DNA of 17,754 nucleotides. It comes from Acidobacteriota bacterium (lineage in GTDB: Bacteria; Acidobacteriota; Terriglobia; Terriglobales; Acidobacteriaceae). Every line of letters starts with the position of its first letter. The first letter of the stretch is position 1. The position numbers and the translations under genes are program-made. This document shows positions 9,232 to 16,134 of this stretch, in pieces. The DNA lies in NCBI GenBank assembly GCA_023410055.1, contig JAEYQK010000032.1:1-17754 (forward strand), read 5' to 3'. Below the pieces are notes generated by a model. That model did no database searches. It was given only the letters and a program-made list of their open reading frames with translations, and had not been told where the DNA came from.

Positions 9232-9645
9232 ATGAAATTCCATACCGAGTACTTGACCTTTCATACCCGCCAGCACCGCGAGTACGTACACATAACGCCT
9301 CAAGTCGAATCGATTGTTAAGAAGAGTGGCATCAATGAGGGAATGGTGCTCGTCTCGGCAATGCACATTACGGCCGGAGTCTACATCAACGACAATGAAT
9401 CCGGCCTAATTGAGGACATCGATAAATGGCTGGAAAAGCTCGCACCCTACAACCGCAGCTATCACCACCATGAGACCGGAGAAGATAACGGCGATTCACA
9501 CCTGAAGGCCCTGCTGATTCATCACGAAGTTATAGTCCCGATCACAAAAGGACGCCTCGACTTCGGTCCGTGGCAGCGCATCTTCTATGCGGAATTTGAC
9601 GGCCAGCGCGACAAACGCCTGATTGTCAAAGTGATGGGGGAGTAA
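9232..9645 (+). CDS. yjbQ: YjbQ / UPF0047 family protein (secondary thiamine-phosphate synthase-like)
   Basis: A 137-residue protein matching the UPF0047/YjbQ family over its whole length. The signature regions are SAMHITAGVYINDNESGL (about 42-59), the histidine-rich RSYHHHETGEDNGDSHLKALL (75-95) and GRLDFGPWQRIFYAEFDG (107-124). The clustered histidines are thought to bind a metal. Some members complement thiamine-phosphate synthase mutants weakly, which gave the family its name, but the physiological reaction is not established. It is probably a soluble cytoplasmic trimer, as known for relatives. The start ATG is preceded by GGAGTAAGGAA. The next gene, 92 nt downstream on the same strand, encodes an unrelated membrane protein. 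Confidence 0.93.
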   Translation: MKFHTEYLTFHTRQHREYVHITPQVESIVKKSGINEGMVLVSAMHITAGVYINDNESGLIEDIDKWLEKLAPYNRSYHHHETGEDNGDSHLKALLIHHEVIVPITKGRLDFGPWQRIFYAEFDGQRDKRLIVKVMGE

Positions 9646-9737
9646 ATCGGCTGGAATGCCGCCTCGCTGAATTTGTAGCACGCCGGGTTCATACATCATC
9701 AAAATGTTCGACTCGGATCTACTGTCCCGGAGGAAAT

Positions 9738-10289
9738 ATGGGTTCAGCGCCAGATGAACTACAGGAACTCAAAGAACACGCCGAAGAGGCAGCCCAGGAC
9801 CGGCAGTTAGCGCCGGTTTCTTTCACGATGGCAGTACTGGCGGTTCTTCTGGCCATCTGCGGCACGCTAGGCCACCGCGCCCATACTGAAGAGGGTGTTC
9901 TTCAATCCAAGCGCGTAGATGCATGGGCGTACTATCAGTTCAAGAATGAACGCCGTTTCATCTCAGAGGCGCTGCTGGATGAGTTATCCTTGTCGGATTC
10001 CCGGAACAAGGAGGCGGCTGCCAAAATCCGCGAGAAATACCAGAAGGATGCCGAGCGCTACTCGGAGGAGTTGAAGGAACTCCAAGCGGAGGCTCGAAAG
10101 CTGGAAGATGAGTCTTCCATAATCTCACGCAAAGCTACCCGCTTTGATCTTGGAGATACTTTTCTGGAGATTGCGCTTGTCATCACCTCGATAACGCTGC
10201 TAACCCGAAAGCGGCATTTCTGGCTGTTCGGAATGGCAATGGGCTTGATCGGGGTACTTGCCGCAGCCAGTTCGCTGCTGCTGCACTAG
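9738..10289 (+). CDS. DUF4337-family membrane protein
   Basis: A 183-residue protein of unknown function that fits the DUF4337 pattern: a short acidic N-terminus (DELQELKEHAEEAAQ), TM helix at about 28-46, a long soluble region with the typical VDAWAYYQFKNERRF stretch (60-74), a charged coiled coil (about 92-128), and two C-terminal TM helices at about 138-156 and 161-181. The start ATG has GGAGGAA just upstream. Family members are membrane proteins found in varied bacteria, with no established role. The neighbours give no strong functional clue. The fold assignment rests on pattern recognition only. Confidence 0.78.
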   Translation: MGSAPDELQELKEHAEEAAQDRQLAPVSFTMAVLAVLLAICGTLGHRAHTEEGVLQSKRVDAWAYYQFKNERRFISEALLDELSLSDSRNKEAAAKIREKYQKDAERYSEELKELQAEARKLEDESSIISRKATRFDLGDTFLEIALVITSITLLTRKRHFWLFGMAMGLIGVLAAASSLLLH

Positions 10290-10586
10290 AGTCGTCGCTG
10301 AACTTCACAACACCTTCCTGCAAGTATTTTCAACAGCTGGAGACTGGCTCCGAATGGTCAGTTTCGGCGCATCTCTTTTGCGCACAAGGTCATACGCCCT
10401 GCGTCACCCCCAAAAGTGAGCAAAATCACATCCTTTCCGCTTCCAAAGCAGCACACTCACGCTGAGAGCAATGTCTTTTAGCTGTTGGATTTCTCATCAG
10501 GAGAACGGGGCGCCACCCGAGCGTCTTGTCCAGGCTGATCGGCGCTGCTCGAAGCGGTGATAAAGGAAAAGGAGACCTATCCTGTT
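10290..10586. other. Upstream region of the cytochrome c gene
   Basis: This 297-nt stretch has no convincing ORF. It holds a CRP/FNR-family-like box at 10415-10430 and the long leader before the cytochrome start. No terminator with a T-run is visible after the DUF4337 gene. Confidence 0.5.
10415..10430. promoter_or_regulatory. CRP/FNR-family-like binding site
   Basis: AGTGA-GCAAAA-TCACA is a GTGA-N6-TCAC dyad, close to the CRP consensus TGTGA-N6-TCACA. It lies about 157 nt before the cytochrome c start codon, a reasonable position for a regulator of a respiratory gene. It is unlike the FNR consensus TTGAT-N4-ATCAA. This is a sequence match only. Confidence 0.4.
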
Positions 10587-10877
10587 ATGAAGACGACGAA
10601 GATTGCCGCCCTGGTGGCAATGATCGCACTGGTTCTGTTCCTCGCTCTCCCGAATATGTCATGGGCCGCCGAAGATGGCGCAGCTCTCTACAAAGCAAAA
10701 TGCTCTGCATGCCACGGCGTTGATGGTGCCGGCAAGCCGCCCAGACCGGGCGTTAAGGGCGCAGACGAAGCCAAGGTGAAGGCTGCTTTGGCGAAATCGC
10801 CCCATCCGGGTATCGCCAAGAGCCTGAACGACGAGCAGGTAAAGGCCATCGCGACTTACGTGAAGGGGTTGAAGTAG
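10587..10877 (+). CDS. Small secreted mono-heme cytochrome c
   Basis: A 96-residue precursor with a Sec signal peptide (MKTTKIAALVAMIALVLFLALPNMSWA, likely cut near A27) and a mature domain of about 69 residues. The heme c attachment motif is C39-S-A-C42-H43, followed by the class I cytochrome pattern GVDGAGKPP and the closing helix LNDEQVKAIATYVKGLK. No methionine occurs after residue 24, so the usual Met sixth ligand is absent; H73 in SPHPG may take its place. ATG at 10587 is chosen over an in-frame GTG at 10557 because it gives a clean signal peptide, with AAGGAG 12 nt upstream. It probably shuttles electrons in the periplasm for the HybA/HybB module that follows. Confidence 0.9.
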   Translation: MKTTKIAALVAMIALVLFLALPNMSWAAEDGAALYKAKCSACHGVDGAGKPPRPGVKGADEAKVKAALAKSPHPGIAKSLNDEQVKAIATYVKGLK

Positions 10878-10896
10878 TCTTCTTCGCTGAATTCAA

Positions 10897-10925
10897 GGCC
10901 GGAACTGGTACCCCCGGTTCCGGCC
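10897..10925 (+). terminator. Strong hairpin after the cytochrome c gene
   Basis: GGCCGGAAC (10897-10905) pairs with GTTCCGGCC (10917-10925); three more inner pairs including one T-G wobble extend the stem to about 12 bp. It begins 20 nt after the cytochrome stop codon. There is no T-run after it, so it may be a 3' end stabiliser or a factor-dependent end rather than an intrinsic terminator. It separates the cytochrome gene from the ferredoxin operon. Confidence 0.5.
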
Positions 10926-10960
10926 ATTACCCGGGGTGAACGTGAGCAGGAACGACAAAT

Positions 10961-11011
10961 CCCTGAAATTGAGACCTTCAGGGGGGCGTCGGTTCTCGTG
11001 TTCCGATCCCC
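10961..11011. promoter_or_regulatory. Paired palindromes, candidate sigma54 activator sites
   Basis: CCCTGAA-N9-TTCAGGG (10961-10983) adjoins an imperfect palindrome with GGGG...TCGG and CCGA...CCCC arms (10983-11011). They lie about 70-120 nt upstream of the sigma54-like promoter at 11081, where NtrC-type activators usually bind. That the downstream NtrC-family regulator binds them is inference. Confidence 0.35.
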
Positions 11012-11080
11012 GGCGTCCGTGTTTGAAATAACAGTCCCTTAGTACCAGATCTTTCATATAGCTGTCTTATTACAAACAGA

Positions 11081-11096
11081 AGGCGGACTACTTGCC
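11081..11096 (+). promoter_or_regulatory. Sigma54-type (-24/-12) promoter of the hybA-like operon
   Basis: AGGCGGACTACTTGCC has the invariant GG (11082-11083) and GC (11094-11095) exactly 10 nt apart, GGC at -24 and a full TTGC at -12. It departs from the consensus TGGCAC at three positions of the -24 element. Transcription would start near 11107, leaving a short leader with GGAG at 11114-11117 before the start codon at 11124. The operon it precedes encodes a sigma54 activator, which supports the call. Confidence 0.55.
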
Positions 11097-11123
11097 AGGT
11101 TTGGAGTCTTCCCGGAGAACTCT

Positions 11124-11912
11124 ATGAGCAAGGCCATCTTATATGACGCGACGCTCTGCATCGGCTGCAAGATGTGCGAGCAGGCGTGTGCGGATAAGAA
11201 CAAACTTCCTTATAACGACACCGTAGCCGCTGAAGAGGTTCAGTCGGCACACAAGTTCACGGTCGTGCTGACCAAGAACATCAACAGTGAAGATAAGTAC
11301 ATGCGCCGCATGTGCATGAACTGTCAGGAACCGGCGTGCGCCTCCGTATGCCCTGTCGGCGCGCTCGTGAAGACTCCGCTCGGCCCCGTCGCCTACGATG
11401 CTTACAAATGCATGGGCTGCCGCTACTGCATGGCGGCCTGTCCCTTTAGCGTACCCAAGTACGAATGGAACAACAGTCTCACCCCGAAGGTTCAGAAGTG
11501 CACGATGTGTTCTGACCGTGTCGCCTCCGGCCAGCAGACCGCATGCGCTGAGATTTGTCCTCAACAGGCGACGATCTTCGGCGAACGCGACCAGCTGCTG
11601 GAAGAGGCGAAGAAGCGTATCCGCGAGAATCCGGGCAAGTACGTAAACCACATCTTTGGCGAGACCGAGGTCGGTGGTACATCAGTACTGCTGCTTTCGT
11701 CCACTGATTTCAGCAACTTCGGCTATCGTGCCGATCTCGTACGCGATCCGTTACCCCTTTACACCTACCGCGTTCTTTCCCGTATTCCTGATTTTCTGCC
11801 GCTGGGCTTTGTCACATTGGGCGGCGTTTGGTGGATCACGCATCGCCGCGAAGAAGTCGCCGCTGCCGAAGCCAAGGAGAAGGAAGAGAATAAGAACAGA
11901 GGAACGCGATGA
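11124..11912 (+). CDS. hybA: HybA/NrfC-like four-cluster ferredoxin subunit
   Basis: A 262-residue electron-transfer subunit with 16 cysteines in four ferredoxin-type groups: C12-C15-C18-C22, C64-C67-C72-C76, C96-C99-C102-C106 and C126-C129-C141-C145, enough for four [4Fe-4S] clusters. A hydrophobic segment near 221-238 (IPDFLPLGFVTLGGVWWI) is the C-terminal membrane anchor typical of HybA, followed by a charged tail. It would relay electrons between a partner enzyme and the membrane subunit encoded next, whose ATG overlaps this gene's stop by 4 nt. Unlike E. coli HybA it has no twin-arginine leader and the first cluster starts at residue 12, so its side of the membrane is uncertain. No hydrogenase or molybdopterin catalytic subunit is adjacent. 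The symbol marks similarity, not proven hydrogenase function. Confidence 0.88.
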   Translation: MSKAILYDATLCIGCKMCEQACADKNKLPYNDTVAAEEVQSAHKFTVVLTKNINSEDKYMRRMCMNCQEPACASVCPVGALVKTPLGPVAYDAYKCMGCRYCMAACPFSVPKYEWNNSLTPKVQKCTMCSDRVASGQQTACAEICPQQATIFGERDQLLEEAKKRIRENPGKYVNHIFGETEVGGTSVLLLSSTDFSNFGYRADLVRDPLPLYTYRVLSRIPDFLPLGFVTLGGVWWITHRREEVAAAEAKEKEENKNRGTR

Positions 11913-13090
11913 AGATTAAATTCACCTTCTGGAAACTCGTGTTCCTCGCCATCATGGCCGTTGGCGCTTACGGAACATACGTACGCTTCTTCCACGGTCT
12001 CGGTGCGTCCACCAACCTGAATGACCAGTTTCCCTGGGGCATCTGGATCGGTTTCGACGTTCTTTGTGGCGTCATGTTGGCCGCTGGCGGATTCACTCTG
12101 ACCGCAGCCGTTCACATCTTCAACATCAAGAAGCTTGAACCGATCGTTCGCCCGACTGTGTTGACGGCATTCCTCGGCTACGCGCTGGTCAGCATCGCGC
12201 TGATCTTCGACCTTGGTCGCTGGTACAACATCTGGCATCCACTCGTCATGCGCAACCCGCACTCGGTGATGTTCGAGGTCGCCATGTGCGTGATGCTTTA
12301 CAGCACTGTGCTTTCGCTGGAGTTTTCGCCCATCGTGCTTGAGCGCTTCGGGATGCACAAGGCTGCCCGTATCGTGCACGGCGTTCTGGTTCCGCTGGTC
12401 ATTGTCGGCGTACTTCTCTCGACCTTGCATCAGTCGTCGCTCGGCACGATGTACCTCATCATGCCGAACAAGCTGCATCCGTTCTGGTATTCGCCGCTGC
12501 TGCCGGCGTTCTTCTTCATCTCGGCAATCGCGGTCGGCCTGGCGATGACGATCTTCGAGTCGTCACTCAGCGCGAAATACTTCCGGAAGCAGCTTGAACT
12601 GCCGATCTTGCAGTTGCTGGGGCGCGTACTGGTTGTTGTCATGGCGGTGTATCTGATCCTGCGTTTCGAGGATCTGCTGCACCGCGGCATGTTGAGTCAG
12701 ATCGTTCATCCCGGGGCACATGCCTACGAACGCAATCTATTCCTCGTCGAAATAGGCTTACTGCTCGCGGGTTTCGTCCTCCTCTGTTTACGGAAAGTGC
12801 GAATCACAGCCGGCGGTCTCTACCTCTCTGCCGTTCTGGTGCTGCTCGGATTCGTGACCAATCGCCTGAACGTGAGCATCACCGGTATGGAGGCTCAGGC
12901 GGGAATGAGGTATCTGCCCAGGTGGACCGAAATCGGGATCACGGCTGCCTTCATAGCCGCTGGTTTTGCCATTTTCGGACTTGCAGCGAAGTATCTCCCG
13001 ATCTTCGAAGAGGAACACGGCCATGCTGTTTCAGCGCTAGCTGAGAACGTTCAAGCTGAGAGCGTGATGGGCCATGCCGCAGGAGATTAA
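11909..13090 (+). CDS. hybB: HybB/NrfD-family quinone-interacting membrane subunit
   Basis: A 393-residue integral membrane protein with about ten TM helices (roughly 10-28, 43-70, 84-104, 120-140, 156-174, 196-214, 233-252, 276-294, 302-318, 341-361). HybB-type hallmarks are PWGIWIGFDVLCGVMLAAGG (43-61), STLHQSSLGTMYLI (171-184) and NRLNVSITGME (318-328). NrfD/HybB proteins exchange electrons between menaquinone or ubiquinone and a ferredoxin subunit, and HybB may couple this to proton movement. It overlaps the ferredoxin gene by 4 nt and the sensor kinase gene by 17 nt, indicating tight co-expression. The C-terminal 30 residues form a soluble, histidine-containing acidic tail. It is closer to HybB than to NrfD or PsrC by these motifs. 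Confidence 0.92.
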   Translation: MKIKFTFWKLVFLAIMAVGAYGTYVRFFHGLGASTNLNDQFPWGIWIGFDVLCGVMLAAGGFTLTAAVHIFNIKKLEPIVRPTVLTAFLGYALVSIALIFDLGRWYNIWHPLVMRNPHSVMFEVAMCVMLYSTVLSLEFSPIVLERFGMHKAARIVHGVLVPLVIVGVLLSTLHQSSLGTMYLIMPNKLHPFWYSPLLPAFFFISAIAVGLAMTIFESSLSAKYFRKQLELPILQLLGRVLVVVMAVYLILRFEDLLHRGMLSQIVHPGAHAYERNLFLVEIGLLLAGFVLLCLRKVRITAGGLYLSAVLVLLGFVTNRLNVSITGMEAQAGMRYLPRWTEIGITAAFIAAGFAIFGLAAKYLPIFEEEHGHAVSALAENVQAESVMGHAAGD

Positions 13091-14759
13091 GAATACGACT
13101 ACCGCTTCCGGCCGCAGCTGGGAGCGGTTCACACATAGCATCAGCGCCAAGCTCATCGCCATGTTGCTTGGCGCTATGCTCATTACTTTTGGCCTGCTCG
13201 GCTACCTGAATATTCGGCTTCATCGCAAGCACCTTGAAGCGGCGACACTCGGGGCGGCTGAGCGCGTTAGTGACACGATCAAGCGCAGCACCAACTATCA
13301 CATGATGCGCAACGATCGCGACGCCATCTACAACATCATCAACACAATGGGTGGTGAACCTGGCATCGTCCGCGTGCGCATTCTCGACAAGGAAGGCCGG
13401 ATCAATTACTCGAGCGATCCCGCCGAGATGAATCGCCTTGTCGACAAGAGCGCCGAAGCCTGCTACGGCTGTCACGCGCAGGCGCAACCGCTCACGCGCC
13501 TGAACCGTCCAGATCGATTCCGTATTTATAAGCCGAACGGCAGCCGCGTTCTCGGCGTGATTAATCCGATCGAAAACCAGCCGTCATGCTCGAACGCCGA
13601 ATGCCATTACCACCCGGCCAGCCAGCAGATTCTCGGCGTTTTGGACACGAACCTCTCGCTCGCGCAAGCCGACGCCAGTCTGGCCGAGAGCACGCGCTGG
13701 ATGTTCCTTTACACAAGCATTGCTGCACTCGGAATCGCACTTGTCTCCTGGGCATTCATTTGGCGTGTTGTGCACCATCCAATAAGAGCGCTGAAGTCAG
13801 GAACCGAACAACTCAGTCAGGGCGTATTGGGTTACCAAACTCAATTTGCATCTCACGATGAATTCGGGGATCTGGCAAACTCGTTCAACCAGATGAGCCT
13901 GCAACTCAGGGCAGCAAACGAAGAGATCACGGCTTGGGCGCGGACGCTGGAAGAGCGTGTTGATCAGAAGACCGCCGAACTGAAGCGTGCGCATGAAACC
14001 ATGCTTCACGTGGAGAAGATGGCTTCGATTGGTAAGATGGCGGCCGTCGTGGCCCACGAGGTTAACAATCCACTGTCAGGCATACTTACGTACGCCAAGC
14101 TCACTCACAGGCAAATTGAGAAAGGTGAACTGAGCACGGAGCGCCGCAAAGAGGTTCTCGAATCCCTTGATCTTATCGCTAGCGAGAGTCGGCGTTGCGG
14201 CGAACTGGTTAAGAATCTCCTTACGTTCTCGCGTTCGGGACCCATGAACATAGTCTGGGCGGATTTAAACCAGACGTTCGAGCGCTGCATTCGCCTCATC
14301 CAGCACAAGGCGGAAATGACGGGAATACATTTGATCGTGGAACTCGCCGCCGACCTGCCGCTTGTGCATTGCGATCCGGCGCAAATCGAGCAAGTCGTGC
14401 TTGCTCTGACAATGAACGCAATCGACGCGATGCCCCGCGGCGGCAATCTGTGGCTGCGAACCCGTTCACTCCCCGCTAGCAAGCAGGTGGAATTGCAGGT
14501 TCGGGATGATGGCACCGGTATTGCGCCCGACGTTCTGAGCAAGCTTTTCGAGCCTTTCACCACGACGAAAGAATTGGGCAAGGGAGTCGGCCTGGGACTG
14601 GCGATCAGTCACAGCATCGTCGAACGCCACAACGGACAAATATGCGTCGAGTCCGAACTCGGACGCGGAACCACGTTCTATATCTTTTTACCCCTGGATG
14701 CCAACGCGGTATCCACCACCGCCAAAGACGGCGCTACGAGCGCCTCCTCGGCGAAGTGA
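13074..14759 (+). CDS. Heme-c-containing sensor histidine kinase (HAMP-HisKA-HATPase)
   Basis: A 561-residue membrane kinase. TM helix 26-44 and TM helix 210-230 bracket a periplasmic domain (about 45-209) with two heme c attachment motifs: C130-Y-G-C133-H134 (CxxCH) and C172-S-N-A-E-C177-H178 (Cx4CH). H179 is Y and H180 lies beside the second motif, and other histidines could be distal ligands. Then come HAMP (about 228-281), a coiled coil, HisKA with H328 (VVAHEVNNPLSG), and a HATPase with N448, DDGTGI and GVGLGL; all catalytic residues are present. It most likely senses periplasmic redox potential or a gas that binds heme. The gene overlaps the hybB-like gene by 17 nt and is followed 11 nt later by its probable partner, an NtrC-family regulator. 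The start ATG lacks a strong ribosome site, consistent with coupling to hybB. Confidence 0.9.
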   Translation: MPQEIKNTTTASGRSWERFTHSISAKLIAMLLGAMLITFGLLGYLNIRLHRKHLEAATLGAAERVSDTIKRSTNYHMMRNDRDAIYNIINTMGGEPGIVRVRILDKEGRINYSSDPAEMNRLVDKSAEACYGCHAQAQPLTRLNRPDRFRIYKPNGSRVLGVINPIENQPSCSNAECHYHPASQQILGVLDTNLSLAQADASLAESTRWMFLYTSIAALGIALVSWAFIWRVVHHPIRALKSGTEQLSQGVLGYQTQFASHDEFGDLANSFNQMSLQLRAANEEITAWARTLEERVDQKTAELKRAHETMLHVEKMASIGKMAAVVAHEVNNPLSGILTYAKLTHRQIEKGELSTERRKEVLESLDLIASESRRCGELVKNLLTFSRSGPMNIVWADLNQTFERCIRLIQHKAEMTGIHLIVELAADLPLVHCDPAQIEQVVLALTMNAIDAMPRGGNLWLRTRSLPASKQVELQVRDDGTGIAPDVLSKLFEPFTTTKELGKGVGLGLAISHSIVERHNGQICVESELGRGTTFYIFLPLDANAVSTTAKDGATSASSAK

Positions 14760-14770
14760 GGTGATCGATA

Positions 14771-16126
14771 GTGGCACTTAAAGGAAAACTTCTCATCGTT
14801 GACGATGAGTTCAGCGTGCGCGACTCGCTCGGAAAATGGTTTCGAGAAGAAGGGTACGACATCAGCACGGCTGAGAACGCAAGCGACGCCCTGACGCGAC
14901 TCGCCGAGCAGAAGTACGATCTCGCGCTGCTCGACATCAAGATGCGCGGCACCGACGGGATTGAGTTGCAACGCCGCATTCGCGACATCGACCCGAGCGT
15001 CATCACCATCATGATGACCGGTTACGCCTCCGTGGACACCGCTGTCACGGCGATGAAGAACGGCGCGTACGACTACTTGACCAAGCCGCTCGATCCAGAC
15101 GAGGTCGCTCACAAAGTCTCAAAGGCGCTCTCCCATAAACGTGCCGAAGAGGAGAACGTTCGGCTGCGCGAAGCTGTAGCTGAAGTCCACCGACCGCCAG
15201 ACCTCATCGGGCAAAGCTCCGCCATGCAGCGCGTGTTCGAGGCCATCGAGACCGTTGGCCCGACAGATGCGACGGTGCTGGTCACCGGCGAAAGCGGGAC
15301 TGGCAAAGAGCTCGTCAGCCGCGCCATCCATGCATGCAGCCCGCGTCAGTTTCACCCGTTAGTGGTGATTCACTGCGGCGCTTTGACGGAAACGCTGCTA
15401 GAGAGCGAACTTTTCGGCCACGAGAAAGGTGCGTTCACCGGTGCTCAGTATCGAAAGAAAGGAAAGTTTGAGATTGCTGAAGGTGGCACGGTGTTTCTTG
15501 ACGAAATCGGAGACATCTCGCTCAAGACTCAAACCGATCTGCTGCGCGTTCTCCAAGAGCGCGAGATCGTGCGCGTCGGCGGCAATGATCCGATCAAGGT
15601 CGATTTCCGCATTGTAGCCGCCACCAACAAAGACCTGGAGCAACTGATCGAAGAAGGCAAGTTCAGGCCAGACCTTTACTATCGGCTGAACGTCTTCCAT
15701 ATCGAATTGCCTGCATTGCGCGATCGTAAGGAAGACATACCTGCCCTAGTCGATCACTTCGTTCGCAAGTTCTCTATGCAGATGAACAAGAAGATCACGC
15801 GCGTGCAGCCATCCGCGATGAACCAATTGCAGCAGTACCCATGGCCGGGCAACGTACGCGAACTGGAGAACGCGGTGGAGCGTGCCATGGTCGTGGCGCA
15901 AGAACCTGAATTACGGGAGCAGGATTTCATACTGAAATCGCGCAATGGCGCGGGGCCTGAGGGCAAGACACTGGACGACATCGAGCGCGCACACATTCTT
16001 CATGTACTAGAAGAATGTGGCGGCAATCAGACCCGAGCCGCCGAGGTCCTCGACATTGACCGGGTCACGTTGCACAACAAGCTGAAGAAGTACGGCTGGA
16101 CTAAGGCCGCCGTCGAGAGCAAGTAA
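14771..16126 (+). CDS. NtrC-family sigma54-dependent response regulator
   Basis: A 451-residue activator with three domains: receiver (1-125; D11-D12, phospho-acceptor D55 in ALLDIKMRG, T83, K105), sigma54-interacting AAA+ ATPase (about 145-375; Walker A GESGTGKE 173-180, GAFTGA loop 220-225, Walker B GGTVFLDE 238-245, sensor WPGNVREL 358-365) and a FIS-type helix-turn-helix (about 402-441, NQTRAAEVLDIDRVTLHNKLKKYG). The intact GAFTGA means it should open sigma54 promoters. It starts with GTG at 14771, preceded by GAGGTGAT. Placed 11 nt after the heme-containing kinase, it is the likely phosphate acceptor. A sigma54-like promoter before the hybA-like gene at 11081 is a candidate target, implying self-regulation of the operon. 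Confidence 0.95.
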   Translation: MALKGKLLIVDDEFSVRDSLGKWFREEGYDISTAENASDALTRLAEQKYDLALLDIKMRGTDGIELQRRIRDIDPSVITIMMTGYASVDTAVTAMKNGAYDYLTKPLDPDEVAHKVSKALSHKRAEEENVRLREAVAEVHRPPDLIGQSSAMQRVFEAIETVGPTDATVLVTGESGTGKELVSRAIHACSPRQFHPLVVIHCGALTETLLESELFGHEKGAFTGAQYRKKGKFEIAEGGTVFLDEIGDISLKTQTDLLRVLQEREIVRVGGNDPIKVDFRIVAATNKDLEQLIEEGKFRPDLYYRLNVFHIELPALRDRKEDIPALVDHFVRKFSMQMNKKITRVQPSAMNQLQQYPWPGNVRELENAVERAMVVAQEPELREQDFILKSRNGAGPEGKTLDDIERAHILHVLEECGGNQTRAAEVLDIDRVTLHNKLKKYGWTKAAVESK

Positions 16127-16134
16127 GGAGCGAC

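Noticed and set aside
10366..10381. Possible sigma54 promoter ahead of the cytochrome c gene (GGC...TTTTGC)
   Set aside because: The GG and GC are 12 nt apart rather than the required 10.
11765..12478. 237-codon open frame on the minus strand opposite the hybA/hybB-like genes
   Set aside because: It is histidine- and arginine-rich without domains, and lies over well-supported genes.
11124..13090. Calling the hybA/hybB-like pair part of a [NiFe] hydrogenase
   Set aside because: No large or small hydrogenase subunit or maturation gene lies in the window, so only the electron-transfer role is supported.
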